Assembly (NCBI GenBank): GCA_963739645.1
Contig: CAVUBM010000015.1
Coordinates: 62,001 to 126,000 of the forward strand
Source: JASHPR01 sp963739645
GTDB taxonomy: Bacteria > Actinomycetota > Actinomycetes > Streptosporangiales > Streptosporangiaceae
Reading direction: 5' to 3'
DNA length: 64,000 bases
Part shown: in pieces, positions 1 to 7,789 of the stretch
Layout: each line of letters begins with the position of its first letter
Numbering within the stretch: position 1 is the first letter of the stretch
Made by a program: the position numbers and the translations under genes
Notes under the pieces: generated by a model
Seen by the model: only the letters and a program-made list of their open reading frames with translations
Database searches by the model: none
Told to the model about the DNA's origin: nothing

Positions 1-2
1 GG

Positions 3-287
3 TTCGAGCTGCCTGATTACTACCTCGTCGTGGCCCCAGCCCAGGGCAGCACGGCCGGCCCTGATCTGTACCTGGGCCCGCTGCGCGCCGTGCGCCCGCG
101 CCGGGTGGCCGTCGCCGTGGCCGGCGTCACCGACGGGCCGGGCCGGGCGTCACGGCTGGTGGACACGCTCACGTCGCTGCAGCACGGCCCGTGGTGGCCG
201 CCGCTGGACGAGCTGCTCGAGGCCGCCCGGCGCTTCTACGCCGGCGGCCTCGCCGAGACCCAGCCCGGGCCCGGCGCAGGCAGCTGA
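3..287 (+). CDS. C-terminal end of a hypothetical protein (5' truncated by window edge)
   Basis: The frame is open from the first bases and stops at 285-287. It encodes about 94 residues. A GTG at 30 is in frame, but the reading frame continues upstream of it, so the gene most likely starts outside the window. The visible part has a short mixed alpha/beta pattern (DLYLGPL, RRVAVAVAGV) and ends in a Gly/Pro-rich tail. I do not recognise the family and assign no function. Confidence 0.5.
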   Translation, partial: FELPDYYLVVAPAQGSTAGPDLYLGPLRAVRPRRVAVAVAGVTDGPGRASRLVDTLTSLQHGPWWPPLDELLEAARRFYAGGLAETQPGPGAGS

Positions 288-434
288 GCTGCCGGGCCAC
301 GTCCTTGATCCGCCCGGCTGTCTTCCCGTCATGCGCGCGCTGATCGAGTTGCACGGAGTGTGTATTAAGTGCGCGGTTCCTGCCTCTGTCTGAGCAGGAA
401 GGGCCAGCCGCGCCCGCGGGGTAATGGGGGGACG

Positions 435-2126
435 ATGGTCAGCACCGCACCTGAAACCGAGACGGGTAGCCAGACCAGGAAACCGGAATGGCGGCCGCGC
501 CACCTTATCTTTCTGGCGCTCTCCGCGGTCGTCCTGTTCGACGTGGTGTTCTGGGCGGCGCTGGGCAAGCCGCCGCTGACCGGGACCACGATCGTGGCCG
601 TGCTCGGTTTCTCCTTCGTCATCGTGACCAACGTGAGCCTGGGCGCGCTCGCCGGCGGTGCCGTCATCGAGCACCGGCATCCCACCTGGAGCCGCTTCCA
701 CAGGCCCGATCACGTCATCATGTACGTCGCGCTGGCCGGCCTGGTGGCGGTGGATGCCGGGTTCGCCTGGTGGCTGTTCAGCTCGGATTCCGGGGGCGCC
801 GCCCGCTGGATCTATCTCACCGTCGCGCTGATCGCCATGGCGGGCGGGGCCTGCTGGGCGTGGCCCGCGCTGCTGACGGTCCTGCCCCACCGGCCGTTCG
901 CGCCGGGCGAGACGTCCAAGGCGGGATTGTGGCCGCAGCGTGATGAGCCGGGCGATGAGACCTGGCGCATGTTCACTCCGTTAACGGTTCTGCTCGGCGC
1001 GGGCCTCGGGGTGATCATCGCCATCGGCTATCTGGGCGTCTCGGCCTGGACCGAAAACAACGACTCGCCGCCGGGCCATTCGCTGCCTGCGGCTATTACC
1101 GGCATTCAGGGCAATTACGTGGCCCTGGGAGATTCGTATTCGGCCGGAGAGGGCCTGCCCCCGTTCGCCGCGGGCACCGCGGTGACCAAGTGCGACCGGT
1201 CGGTCAGCTACGCCTATCCGGACCTGCTGCTGACGCTGCTGCGGAAGCAGGACCCCCAGGCGACCCTCTCCTTCACCGCGTGCTCCGGGGCGCTGGAGGG
1301 CCAGATCCTGGGGCCGACGCAGCGGATCGGCGGGTTCGTCCCGCCGCAGATCACCGGGAAGGTCGATCCCTCGGTCGGGCTCGTCACCCTGACCATCGGC
1401 GGGAACAACGCGATCTTCTCCAAGGTCGTGATGACGTGCCTCGTGTCCGGCAACTGCCTGGACAAGCCGTTCCCGCCGCCCGGGGTCCACGAGGCCACGG
1501 CCGTGCCCATCCCGCCGGGCAAGCTGCTGAGCGAGTGGGGCCCGGCCACGATCGTGCAGATCGGCAAGCAGGACGCGACGCTGTTCCGCATCCTGCGGCA
1601 GGACTTCCCGAACGCCCGCATCGTCGTCATCGGCTACCCGTACCTGTTCCCGACCCGGCCGGGCCCGGGCTTCCCGTTCGTGCCCCCGGAGTGCTCGAGC
1701 ATCCTGGACCGGCTGAGCGCGCACGAGCGGACCGGCATCCGGATGCTGCAGGACGAGTTCAACAGCCGCATCTACGAGGAGGCGGCGGCCGTGGGCATCG
1801 AGTACCTGTCGCCGGTGGCGATCTGGGACGGGCACGAGCCGTGCGGGGCCAGCGGCCAGTTCACGAACTCGGTGAAGCCGTACCTGAACTTCCCCAACCC
1901 GGTGAACGGCGGCTCGTTCCACCCGAACCAGGGCGGGCAGCAGACCCTCGCGGCCCTGGTGGGGTGCTATCTGGACACCTACCGCCAGCCCCCGGACCCG
2001 TTCACGCCCGGCGCGCCGCACATCAGCGCGGTGCCCGCGAAGATCGTGGCCCCAGCGCAGCTGAACCTGGTGCCGCCGCCCGGGCAGAACTCGGTCCCCG
2101 GCGCGGGCACCGTCCACGGCTGCTGA
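435..2126 (+). CDS. Membrane-anchored SGNH/GDSL hydrolase
   Basis: About 563 residues. The ATG at 435 is chosen because a G-rich ribosome site lies just before it; an in-frame GTG at 369 is less convincing. The first ~215 residues carry about five hydrophobic segments. An SGNH esterase/lipase domain follows: block I GDSYSAGEG near residue 231 (nucleophile Ser), block III GGNN near 321 (oxyanion Gly/Asn) and a terminal SFHPN near 495 carrying the catalytic His. Several Cys in the C-terminal domain suggest an extracytoplasmic, disulfide-bonded enzyme tethered to the membrane. The substrate is unknown; family members are esterases and lipases. The six-TM protein at 2336 follows on the same strand. 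Confidence 0.85.
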   Translation: MVSTAPETETGSQTRKPEWRPRHLIFLALSAVVLFDVVFWAALGKPPLTGTTIVAVLGFSFVIVTNVSLGALAGGAVIEHRHPTWSRFHRPDHVIMYVALAGLVAVDAGFAWWLFSSDSGGAARWIYLTVALIAMAGGACWAWPALLTVLPHRPFAPGETSKAGLWPQRDEPGDETWRMFTPLTVLLGAGLGVIIAIGYLGVSAWTENNDSPPGHSLPAAITGIQGNYVALGDSYSAGEGLPPFAAGTAVTKCDRSVSYAYPDLLLTLLRKQDPQATLSFTACSGALEGQILGPTQRIGGFVPPQITGKVDPSVGLVTLTIGGNNAIFSKVVMTCLVSGNCLDKPFPPPGVHEATAVPIPPGKLLSEWGPATIVQIGKQDATLFRILRQDFPNARIVVIGYPYLFPTRPGPGFPFVPPECSSILDRLSAHERTGIRMLQDEFNSRIYEEAAAVGIEYLSPVAIWDGHEPCGASGQFTNSVKPYLNFPNPVNGGSFHPNQGGQQTLAALVGCYLDTYRQPPDPFTPGAPHISAVPAKIVAPAQLNLVPPPGQNSVPGAGTVHGC

Positions 2127-2335
2127 CACGCACCGGGGCAGCGTGGCGTCGGCCAGGCAGGCTCGACCGCCGACGAGGACTTCCCCGGTCTCGCGGCCCT
2201 GGTCAGCCCCGGCGGCAGCGTAACGGCACGTCTGCCCGACTGGCGGGAAGGGACACTGACCGTGGACATCCCGGGAGTTTGACCAGGCCGGGCGCGGAGC
2301 AGGTCACAGAGATGAGGCGTGGCGGGTAGGGCCGC

Positions 2336-3190
2336 ATGTCCGGCTGGTTTACGGGGCAGATCGTGCATACCGGGCGGCTTCCGCTGTTCTGCTTCTTCGT
2401 CGCCTTCCTGGCCAGCTTCGCTTTCATCCGGGTTTCCGTGCGGCTGATCCGGGCCCAGGTGCGGTGGTGGCCGGGAAACGTCACGAGTGGCAGTACGCAC
2501 CTCCACCACATGGTGTTCGGGGTCATTTTCATGGTGGTCGCCGGGGTGGCGGGGATCGCCGCGCCCGCGCATGCGGTGGGCTGGCGGGCCGGGGCCGCGG
2601 CGCTGTTCGGCGTGGGCACGGCGCTGGTGCTCGACGAGTTCGCGCTGATCCTGCACCTGCGCGACGTGTACTGGACCAGCGCGGGCCGGGTGTCGATCGA
2701 CGCGGTGTTCATCGCGGCCGGGATCACCGCGCTGCTGCTGCTCGGCGTCACCCCGGCCGGGGTCCAGGACGTGGCGGCCTTCCAGCGCCTGCCGGGGAGC
2801 GGCCAGAACCTGGCCAGCCTGGCGGTCACGCTGGTGCTGCTGTTCGGCTTCGCCGCGGTCACCCTGCTGAAGGGCAAGATCTGGACGGGGCTGTTCGGGC
2901 TGTTCCTGCCGGTCCTGTTCTTCGTCGGCGCGCTGCGGCTGGCCCGGCCGCACTCGCCCTGGGCCCGGTGGCGGTACCAGGGCAAGCCGGGCAAGCTCGC
3001 CCGGGCCGGCCGCCGGGAGCGCCGGATCCGCCAGCCGGTGATCCGGACCAGGACGCGCCTGGAGGATCTCGTGGCCGGCTACCACGAACGGCCAGCCCGG
3101 CGGCGGCCCGCCGGACGGCGGCCCGCCGGACGACGGCGAGGGGGGAATTACTTCGTTACGCAATATGCACTTAATGTGCCTGGCGGCTGA
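2336..3190 (+). CDS. Six-TM integral membrane protein with LHHMVFG motif
   Basis: 284 residues with about six hydrophobic helices (near residues 14-34, 60-80, 86-107, 120-142, 158-180, 185-207). A conserved-looking polar stretch, HLHHMVFG, precedes TM2, and DEFALILHLRDVYW follows TM3. These His and acidic residues in or near the membrane could bind metal or form an active site; that is inference. The C-terminal ~75 residues are very basic, with a short RRPAG tandem repeat, and are probably cytoplasmic. It follows the SGNH hydrolase by about 210 bp on the same strand. Resembling proteins are known to me only as uncharacterised actinobacterial membrane proteins. Confidence 0.7.
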   Translation: MSGWFTGQIVHTGRLPLFCFFVAFLASFAFIRVSVRLIRAQVRWWPGNVTSGSTHLHHMVFGVIFMVVAGVAGIAAPAHAVGWRAGAAALFGVGTALVLDEFALILHLRDVYWTSAGRVSIDAVFIAAGITALLLLGVTPAGVQDVAAFQRLPGSGQNLASLAVTLVLLFGFAAVTLLKGKIWTGLFGLFLPVLFFVGALRLARPHSPWARWRYQGKPGKLARAGRRERRIRQPVIRTRTRLEDLVAGYHERPARRRPAGRRPAGRRRGGNYFVTQYALNVPGG

Positions 3191-3285
3191 CCAGGCGAAA
3201 TTAGTACAATCCCTGCGTTGGAATGGCGAGTCGGGCCGGCACCCTGGCAGGCGGCAGCGGGCCGGGTGACCAGGCAGGGGGATGG

Positions 3286-4716
3286 ATGACCGAGCTCTTG
3301 GCCGGCACCCATGAAGCCGATACGCATCAAAAAGCCCTGCGGATCAATCTCGATCCGCGCTGGTACGGAACGGTCGCCGAGATCGGGCCGGCCAGGAGGT
3401 CGTCCGCTGGTTCTTCCGGGTCGGGGGCGCGGCCGGCACCGTCGCCAAGTCGATCTCCGCCTATGACATGGCGGTCAGCGACGCGGTGTACGGCAAGGCG
3501 GACCGGTACGTCTCCGCCGGGCGGCTCCAGGGCATGCTCGACCACGAGTTCCAGCTCAACGTCGAGCGGCTGGACCGACGAGCGCGGCGACGACAACTGC
3601 TTCTTCGCGTTCGCGGACACGGTCGTGGCGCGCAGCTACCAGGGCAGCAACGAATGCCACGGCTGGATGGGCGTGAAGTTCCAGGCCCAGCCGCACGATG
3701 AGCCGAGCCAGATCGTCATGCACGTGCGGATGCTGGATATCGAGGCGTTCGCGCAGCAGGAGGCGCTCGGCGTGGTCGGCGTGAACCTGCTGTACGGGGC
3801 GTTCTTCCACCACCACGAGCCGGACAAGCTCATCGAGAGCCTGCTCGACCGGCTGACCACGGGCCGCATCGAGATCGACATGATCGAGTTCCGCGGCATC
3901 GAGTTCCGCGGCGTGGACAACCGGCTGATGGCGCTCAAGCTCGTGCAGCTCGGGCTCAGCGGCGTGGCGATGTTCGGCCCCGACCGCGAGGTGCTGCAGC
4001 CGAGCGAGGTCCTGCGGAAGAAGGCGGTCCTGGTGGAGCGGGGCAGCTTCCGGCCGCCGACGTACGTGAACCTCGACATGCTGGAGACCGCGCGGGCCAA
4101 GTTCGGGGAGGACCCGGAGGTCGCGGGCAAGCCGGTGCTGATGCTCACCGAGATCACCATGCGCAACCTGCTCGCGGGCGGGGCCGCCGACGTGGACCGG
4201 CGCGACTTCCTGGCCCGCGCCGAGCTGCTCGCGGCGTGCGGCATGACGGTGATGATCAGCGACTACTTCGACTACTACCGGCTGGCCGCCTACATCGCCG
4301 AGCGGACCAGGGAGCGGATCGGCATCGTCATGGGGGTGCCGAGCCTGATCGACCTGTTCGACGAGAGGAACCATACCCAGCTGCCCGGAGGGATCCTGGA
4401 GAGCTTCGGGCGGCTGTTCAAGAACGAGCTGAAGCTGTACGTGTACCCGCTGCAGCCCTCGGCGGATGACGAGCTCAAGACCGTGGACGACATCAAGGTC
4501 CAGCCGGAGCTGCAGCCGCTGTACGACTACCTCGCGGGCCGGGGCAGCTTCGTCCACCTCGCCAACTACCGGCCCGAGTGCCTGTCGATCTTCAGCCGCG
4601 ACGTGCTGCGGAGGATCGCCGCGGACGACGACTCCTGGGAAGGCATGGTCCCCACTGAAGTCGCCGAGCTCATCAAGCGCCGCGGGTTTTTCGGGTACGT
4701 CAAGCCCCGGGACTAG
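3286..4716 (+). CDS. Conserved hypothetical protein, ~476 aa, with a compensated frameshift pair
   Basis: ATG 3286 follows a good AGGGGG site. The product begins KALRINLDPRWYGTVAEIG and ends with ERxGFFGY-like residues. I recall similar bacterial proteins of about 480 residues carrying uninformative or clearly wrong names (some TonB-like), so no function is given. Between about 3390 and 3575 the conserved protein is read in another frame: GQEVVRWFFRVGGAAGTV through MLDHEFQLNVERL. Restoring one G in a GGG run near 3390 and removing one G near 3573 makes the gene continuous. The rest is collinear (CFFAFADTVVA, NECHGWMGVKFQ, LVERGSFRPPTYVN, MVPTEVAELIKRRGFFGY). It is soluble, with no signal peptide or TM segment. 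Confidence 0.7.
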   Translation: MTELLAGTHEADTHQKALRINLDPRWYGTVAEIGPARRSSAGSSGSGARPAPSPSRSPPMTWRSATRCTARRTGTSPPGGSRACSTTSSSSTSSGWTDERGDDNCFFAFADTVVARSYQGSNECHGWMGVKFQAQPHDEPSQIVMHVRMLDIEAFAQQEALGVVGVNLLYGAFFHHHEPDKLIESLLDRLTTGRIEIDMIEFRGIEFRGVDNRLMALKLVQLGLSGVAMFGPDREVLQPSEVLRKKAVLVERGSFRPPTYVNLDMLETARAKFGEDPEVAGKPVLMLTEITMRNLLAGGAADVDRRDFLARAELLAACGMTVMISDYFDYYRLAAYIAERTRERIGIVMGVPSLIDLFDERNHTQLPGGILESFGRLFKNELKLYVYPLQPSADDELKTVDDIKVQPELQPLYDYLAGRGSFVHLANYRPECLSIFSRDVLRRIAADDDSWEGMVPTEVAELIKRRGFFGYVKPRD

Positions 4717-4773
4717 CCCGGAGCTCGACGGGCGGCGATCCTCGACGAGGACCTGGCCAGCCCGGGCTGACGC

Positions 4774-5034
4774 CTAGCGGCGCCCGGCGATCAGGCGGCG
4801 GATGTCCGCGGTCTCGTGCTCGCTGTGGCGCGCGAGGATGGCCTCAAGATCGTCCAGGTCGCGCGGGGATGTGTAGCTGGCCAGGTCGTGCCTGAGGGCC
4901 TTGCGCTCGGCCCGCGCCACGCGCCTGACCTCGCGCTTCGAGGACTTGAGTGAGGTGCGAATCGCACGCATGCCCCGGTATCCGTCCCGGACGTCAGCCA
5001 TGAGCGGCCGCAGTGCGTACGTCTCGGTCTTCAT
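4774..5034 (-). CDS. Small basic helical protein (86 aa)
   Basis: A strong AAGGAGG site sits directly before the ATG at 5034. The product is 86 residues, rich in Arg/Lys/Glu, and likely one or two long helices (MRAIRTSLKSSKREVRRVARAERKA). It lies divergent from the LysR gene, sharing a 108-bp intergenic region with the inverted repeat at 5108-5144, so it may be the target of that regulator. No family recognised. Confidence 0.6.
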   Translation of the reverse strand: MKTETYALRPLMADVRDGYRGMRAIRTSLKSSKREVRRVARAERKALRHDLASYTSPRDLDDLEAILARHSEHETADIRRLIAGRR

Positions 5035-5107
5035 GATCCTCCTTGGGTTTTGGAACAGTCGTTTTCCGGTCGCTCCCTAGTCTGCCGGGCCGCAAACCAT
5101 GCGTCCA

Positions 5108-5144
5108 ATGACTGTAAAGGCATAAATCCATGAGCTACAGTCAT
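5108..5144. promoter_or_regulatory. Perfect 9-bp inverted repeat, probable LysR operator
   Basis: ATGACTGTA at 5108-5116 and TACAGTCAT at 5136-5144 are exact reverse complements separated by 19 bp. The second arm overlaps the first ATG of the LysR gene. The region lies between two divergent genes, the usual place for a LysR-type binding site. Binding itself is inferred. Confidence 0.55.
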
Positions 5145-6063
5145 GGATATGGACACGGACGCGCTGCGCTGGTTCCAGCAGGTCGCGGACGGGGTGACGG
5201 TGACCGAGGTCAGCGAGCTGGCCGCGGTCACCCAGCCCGGTGTCTCGCGTGCGCTGGCGCGTCTGGAGGCCGAGGTCGGCACGCCGCTGCTGCGCCGGTC
5301 CGGCCGCATCCTGCGCATGACGCACGCGGGTGTGGTCTTCAAGCGGCACGTTGACGCGCTGCTGCACCAGCTTGACGACGGGATCGCCGCCGTCGGCGAG
5401 CTCATCGATCCCGACAGCGGCACGGTGACGCTCGCCTTCCAGCAGTCGCTGGGCACCTGGCTGATCCCGGATTTCGTGCGCAGCTTCCGGGCCGCGCATC
5501 CGGGCGTCCGCTTCGCGCTGACCCAGGTCAGGGACGAGCTGCACGCCCCGGCGCTCGACGACGGCCAGGCCGACCTCGAGATCGGCACGCTCCGGCGCCG
5601 CCACCCGTCCCTGCACACCAGGCCGCTCGCGCTCGAGCCGCTGCGCCTGGCCCTGCCCCGTGACCACAGGCTGGCCGGGCAGCCGGAGATCCACCTGGCG
5701 GACGTGGCCGAGGAGCCGTTCGTGGGCCTGCGGCCGACGTTCGCGCTGCGGAAGCTCACCGATGACCTCTGCGAGCAGGCCGGGTTCCGCCCCACCGTCA
5801 TCTTTGAGGGCGACGACCTGTCGGCCGTCCGCGGTTTCGTGGCGGCGGGCCTCGGGGTCGCCATCCTCCCGGCGCCGCGGGCCGGGGCGCCGGAGTCGGC
5901 GGACGGGCCGGTGCTCTACGGCGAGATCCCGGACCCCGGGGCGGTACGGGAGATCTGCCTGACCTGGTCGGCGGAACGGCGCCTGCTGCCCGCCGCCGAG
6001 CTGTTCCGCGAGCATGTGATCGGGCAGGCGGCCGCCGGCCGCGTCCCGCCGCTATCGCGCTAG
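5143..6063 (+). CDS. LysR-family transcriptional regulator
   Basis: 306 residues, the usual LysR length. The N-terminal winged helix-turn-helix reads VSELAAVTQPGVSRALARLEAEVGTPLL (about residues 22-50). A linker helix and a type 2 periplasmic-binding fold follow (VTLAFQQSLGTWLIPDFVRSF; GLGVAILPAP). Two ATGs, 5143 and 5149, could start it. The first overlaps the inverted repeat, so 5149 is also plausible. The divergent 86-aa gene is the obvious candidate target. The inducer is unknown. Confidence 0.9.
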   Translation: MDMDTDALRWFQQVADGVTVTEVSELAAVTQPGVSRALARLEAEVGTPLLRRSGRILRMTHAGVVFKRHVDALLHQLDDGIAAVGELIDPDSGTVTLAFQQSLGTWLIPDFVRSFRAAHPGVRFALTQVRDELHAPALDDGQADLEIGTLRRRHPSLHTRPLALEPLRLALPRDHRLAGQPEIHLADVAEEPFVGLRPTFALRKLTDDLCEQAGFRPTVIFEGDDLSAVRGFVAAGLGVAILPAPRAGAPESADGPVLYGEIPDPGAVREICLTWSAERRLLPAAELFREHVIGQAAAGRVPPLSR

Positions 6064-6097
6064 GCGGGCACGCCGCCTGAGGGCCGGACCCGGGGCC

Positions 6098-6553
6098 TCA
6101 GTCCGCGGCCAGGTCCTTCCAGGTCCGGCCCGTGCGCACGCTGGCGGGCTGGTCGGCCACGATGTCCGAGCCGGGCCGCACGTGCTCGTCGCGCGTCTTG
6201 ACCAGGATCCAGCGGTGCTCTCCGGTCCTGGTCAGGGCGAACCCGCCGGTGAGCTTGCTGCCCTGCAGGACGACCGACAGGTGCCCGGGCTCGTCGCGGA
6301 TGATCTCGGCCGGGCCCTCGTCCCAGATGATCACCGCGCCGGTGCCGCGGGCCTGCCCTTCGTGCACGCCCTCGAAGTCACCGGCGGACAGGGTGTGGTC
6401 CTCGACCGGCACCGCCAGGCGCCGCACCGCGGGATCAAGCGACGGCCCCTTGGGCACCGCCCACGAGCGGAGCACGCCGCCGACCTGGATCCGCAGGTCG
6501 AAATGGAGCGTCGTGGCGTCATGCAGCTGCACCACGAAGCGAGACCGCGCCAC
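6098..6553 (-). CDS. Stand-alone LigD-type DNA 3'-phosphoesterase domain protein
   Basis: 151 residues, matching only the phosphoesterase (PE) module of bacterial LigD. The signature LHDATTLHFDLRIQ carries the His, Asp and Arg of the Mn-dependent active site. WAVPKGPSLDP and VEDHTLSAGDFEG supply the second conserved His region. The PE module trims 3'-ribonucleoside or phosphate ends during non-homologous end joining. No ligase or polymerase module is next to it, so it is a free-standing version. The start is GTG at 6553. Confidence 0.85.
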   Translation of the reverse strand: MARSRFVVQLHDATTLHFDLRIQVGGVLRSWAVPKGPSLDPAVRRLAVPVEDHTLSAGDFEGVHEGQARGTGAVIIWDEGPAEIIRDEPGHLSVVLQGSKLTGGFALTRTGEHRWILVKTRDEHVRPGSDIVADQPASVRTGRTWKDLAAD

Positions 6554-6573
6554 GGCGCGACTATACGGGCTAG

Positions 6574-6915
6574 TCAGCTGGCCACGAGCTCGTAGACGTT
6601 GCCGTCGGGCCCGCGGAAGTGCTGCCAGGTCGGCCCGGCCTCGCCCAGCAGCTCCACGCCGGACGCCTGCAGCTCGGCCACGGCGGCCGGCAGGTCCCGG
6701 GCGGCGAAGCCGACCACCGGCCCCGTGTCGAAGTGCTCCCGGCCGGCGTAGCCGCTGCCGAAGACCTCTACATGGCGGCCGTCGGGGAGCTCGAAGACCC
6801 AGAAGTCCGGCTCGGCGAGGACCAGCGTGAGGCCGAGCACATGTTCATAGAAGTGCGCCAGTTCGCTGGCGCGCTCTGTCCGCGTGCCGCACCAGCCGAG
6901 GCCCGTGATCTCCAT
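6574..6915 (-). CDS. VOC (glyoxalase/bleomycin-resistance fold) protein
   Basis: 113 residues from the ATG at 6915. An upstream GTG at 6957 would add 14 residues that do not fit the fold. Paired beta-alpha-beta-beta-beta modules are visible: the N-terminal WCGTRTERASELAHFYEHVLGL and the C-terminal GPDGNVYELVAS typical of VOC proteins. His and Glu residues (ELAHFYEHV, HVEVFG, YELV) could bind metal. The substrate cannot be read from sequence. It is 21 bp downstream of the LigD-PE gene start and on the same strand. Confidence 0.8.
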   Translation of the reverse strand: MEITGLGWCGTRTERASELAHFYEHVLGLTLVLAEPDFWVFELPDGRHVEVFGSGYAGREHFDTGPVVGFAARDLPAAVAELQASGVELLGEAGPTWQHFRGPDGNVYELVAS

Positions 6916-7000
6916 ACGTGCCAGTATGACCGCATACGGCCAGATCTGTCCCGTCACGTGAAACCTAGGCCCGTGGCCACGGTCAGGGCCGTGGTCACGG

Positions 7001-7789
7001 TCAGGGGCCGAGATCCCAGAGCAGCCGGTAGTACCGGGTGCGGCCAGGATCGGGCGCGACCCCGTAGGCGTCGAGCAGCAGGCCGTCCCACCCGGGTCCG
7101 TAGTTCCAGGCCAGGCTCCAGGTGGCGATCGCGAGGTCGGCCCACCGGTCCGCCACGCCGAGGTCGCCCAGGTCGACGTGACCCGACCACCGGCCGTCCT
7201 CGGTGATCAGGGTGTTGGGCGCGCAGGCGTCACCGTGGCAGACGACCAGCCGGTCGACGGCCGGGATGTCGGCGAGCAGGCCGAGCGCCTGGTCCACCCC
7301 GAGCCCCTGGTGCACCGGATGCCAGCCATCCGGGTCGAGGAGTCGTGCGGCGGCGCGGCGGCGCGCCTCGCCGAGCCGGTCCCCGGCGGCCCACGAGAAC
7401 GGGCAGTCCGGCACCGGCATGGTCTCGTGCATCGCGCGCAGGCCCGCGCCGATCGCGGCCACCGCCGTGGCGGGCTCGGCCCGCCACCTGTCCGTGACCG
7501 CGTTCTGGCCGGGCAGCGCGGTGGTGACGATCCACGACCCAGCCCCGTCGGCGCCCTGGCCGATCACCCGCGGCACCACGGTGTAAGACACGGCCCAGGC
7601 CAGCCGGGCCACCTCGGCATCCAGGTCGATGCCGCTGGTCACCGGCGTCCACTTCACGAAGCACCGGTCGGCGCCCGCGCCGATCTCGAAGGTGCGGCCG
7701 CCGACCTCGTTCTCCCAGGCTTCGCGCACCGGCCTCGCCGCCACCGCCGTGACCGGATCGGGCACCGTCAGTCTGTGTGCGCCACTCAT
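7001..7789 (-). CDS. APH(3')-like aminoglycoside phosphotransferase family kinase
   Basis: 262 residues, close to the 264-271 of APH(3') enzymes. Kinase features: CFVKW with the ATP-binding Lys near residue 46; the catalytic loop CHGDACAPNTL (Asp 187, Asn 192); and the metal Asp in HVDLGDLGVADRWADLA (near 206), which closely resembles the APH(3') signature GRLGVADRYQD. It would transfer phosphate from ATP to a hydroxyl, classically the 3'-OH of kanamycin-type aminoglycosides, but the actual substrate is unproven. The upstream STAND gene may end in an ATGA overlap with this start, suggesting coupled translation. Confidence 0.85.
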   Translation of the reverse strand: MSGAHRLTVPDPVTAVAARPVREAWENEVGGRTFEIGAGADRCFVKWTPVTSGIDLDAEVARLAWAVSYTVVPRVIGQGADGAGSWIVTTALPGQNAVTDRWRAEPATAVAAIGAGLRAMHETMPVPDCPFSWAAGDRLGEARRRAAARLLDPDGWHPVHQGLGVDQALGLLADIPAVDRLVVCHGDACAPNTLITEDGRWSGHVDLGDLGVADRWADLAIATWSLAWNYGPGWDGLLLDAYGVAPDPGRTRYYRLLWDLGP

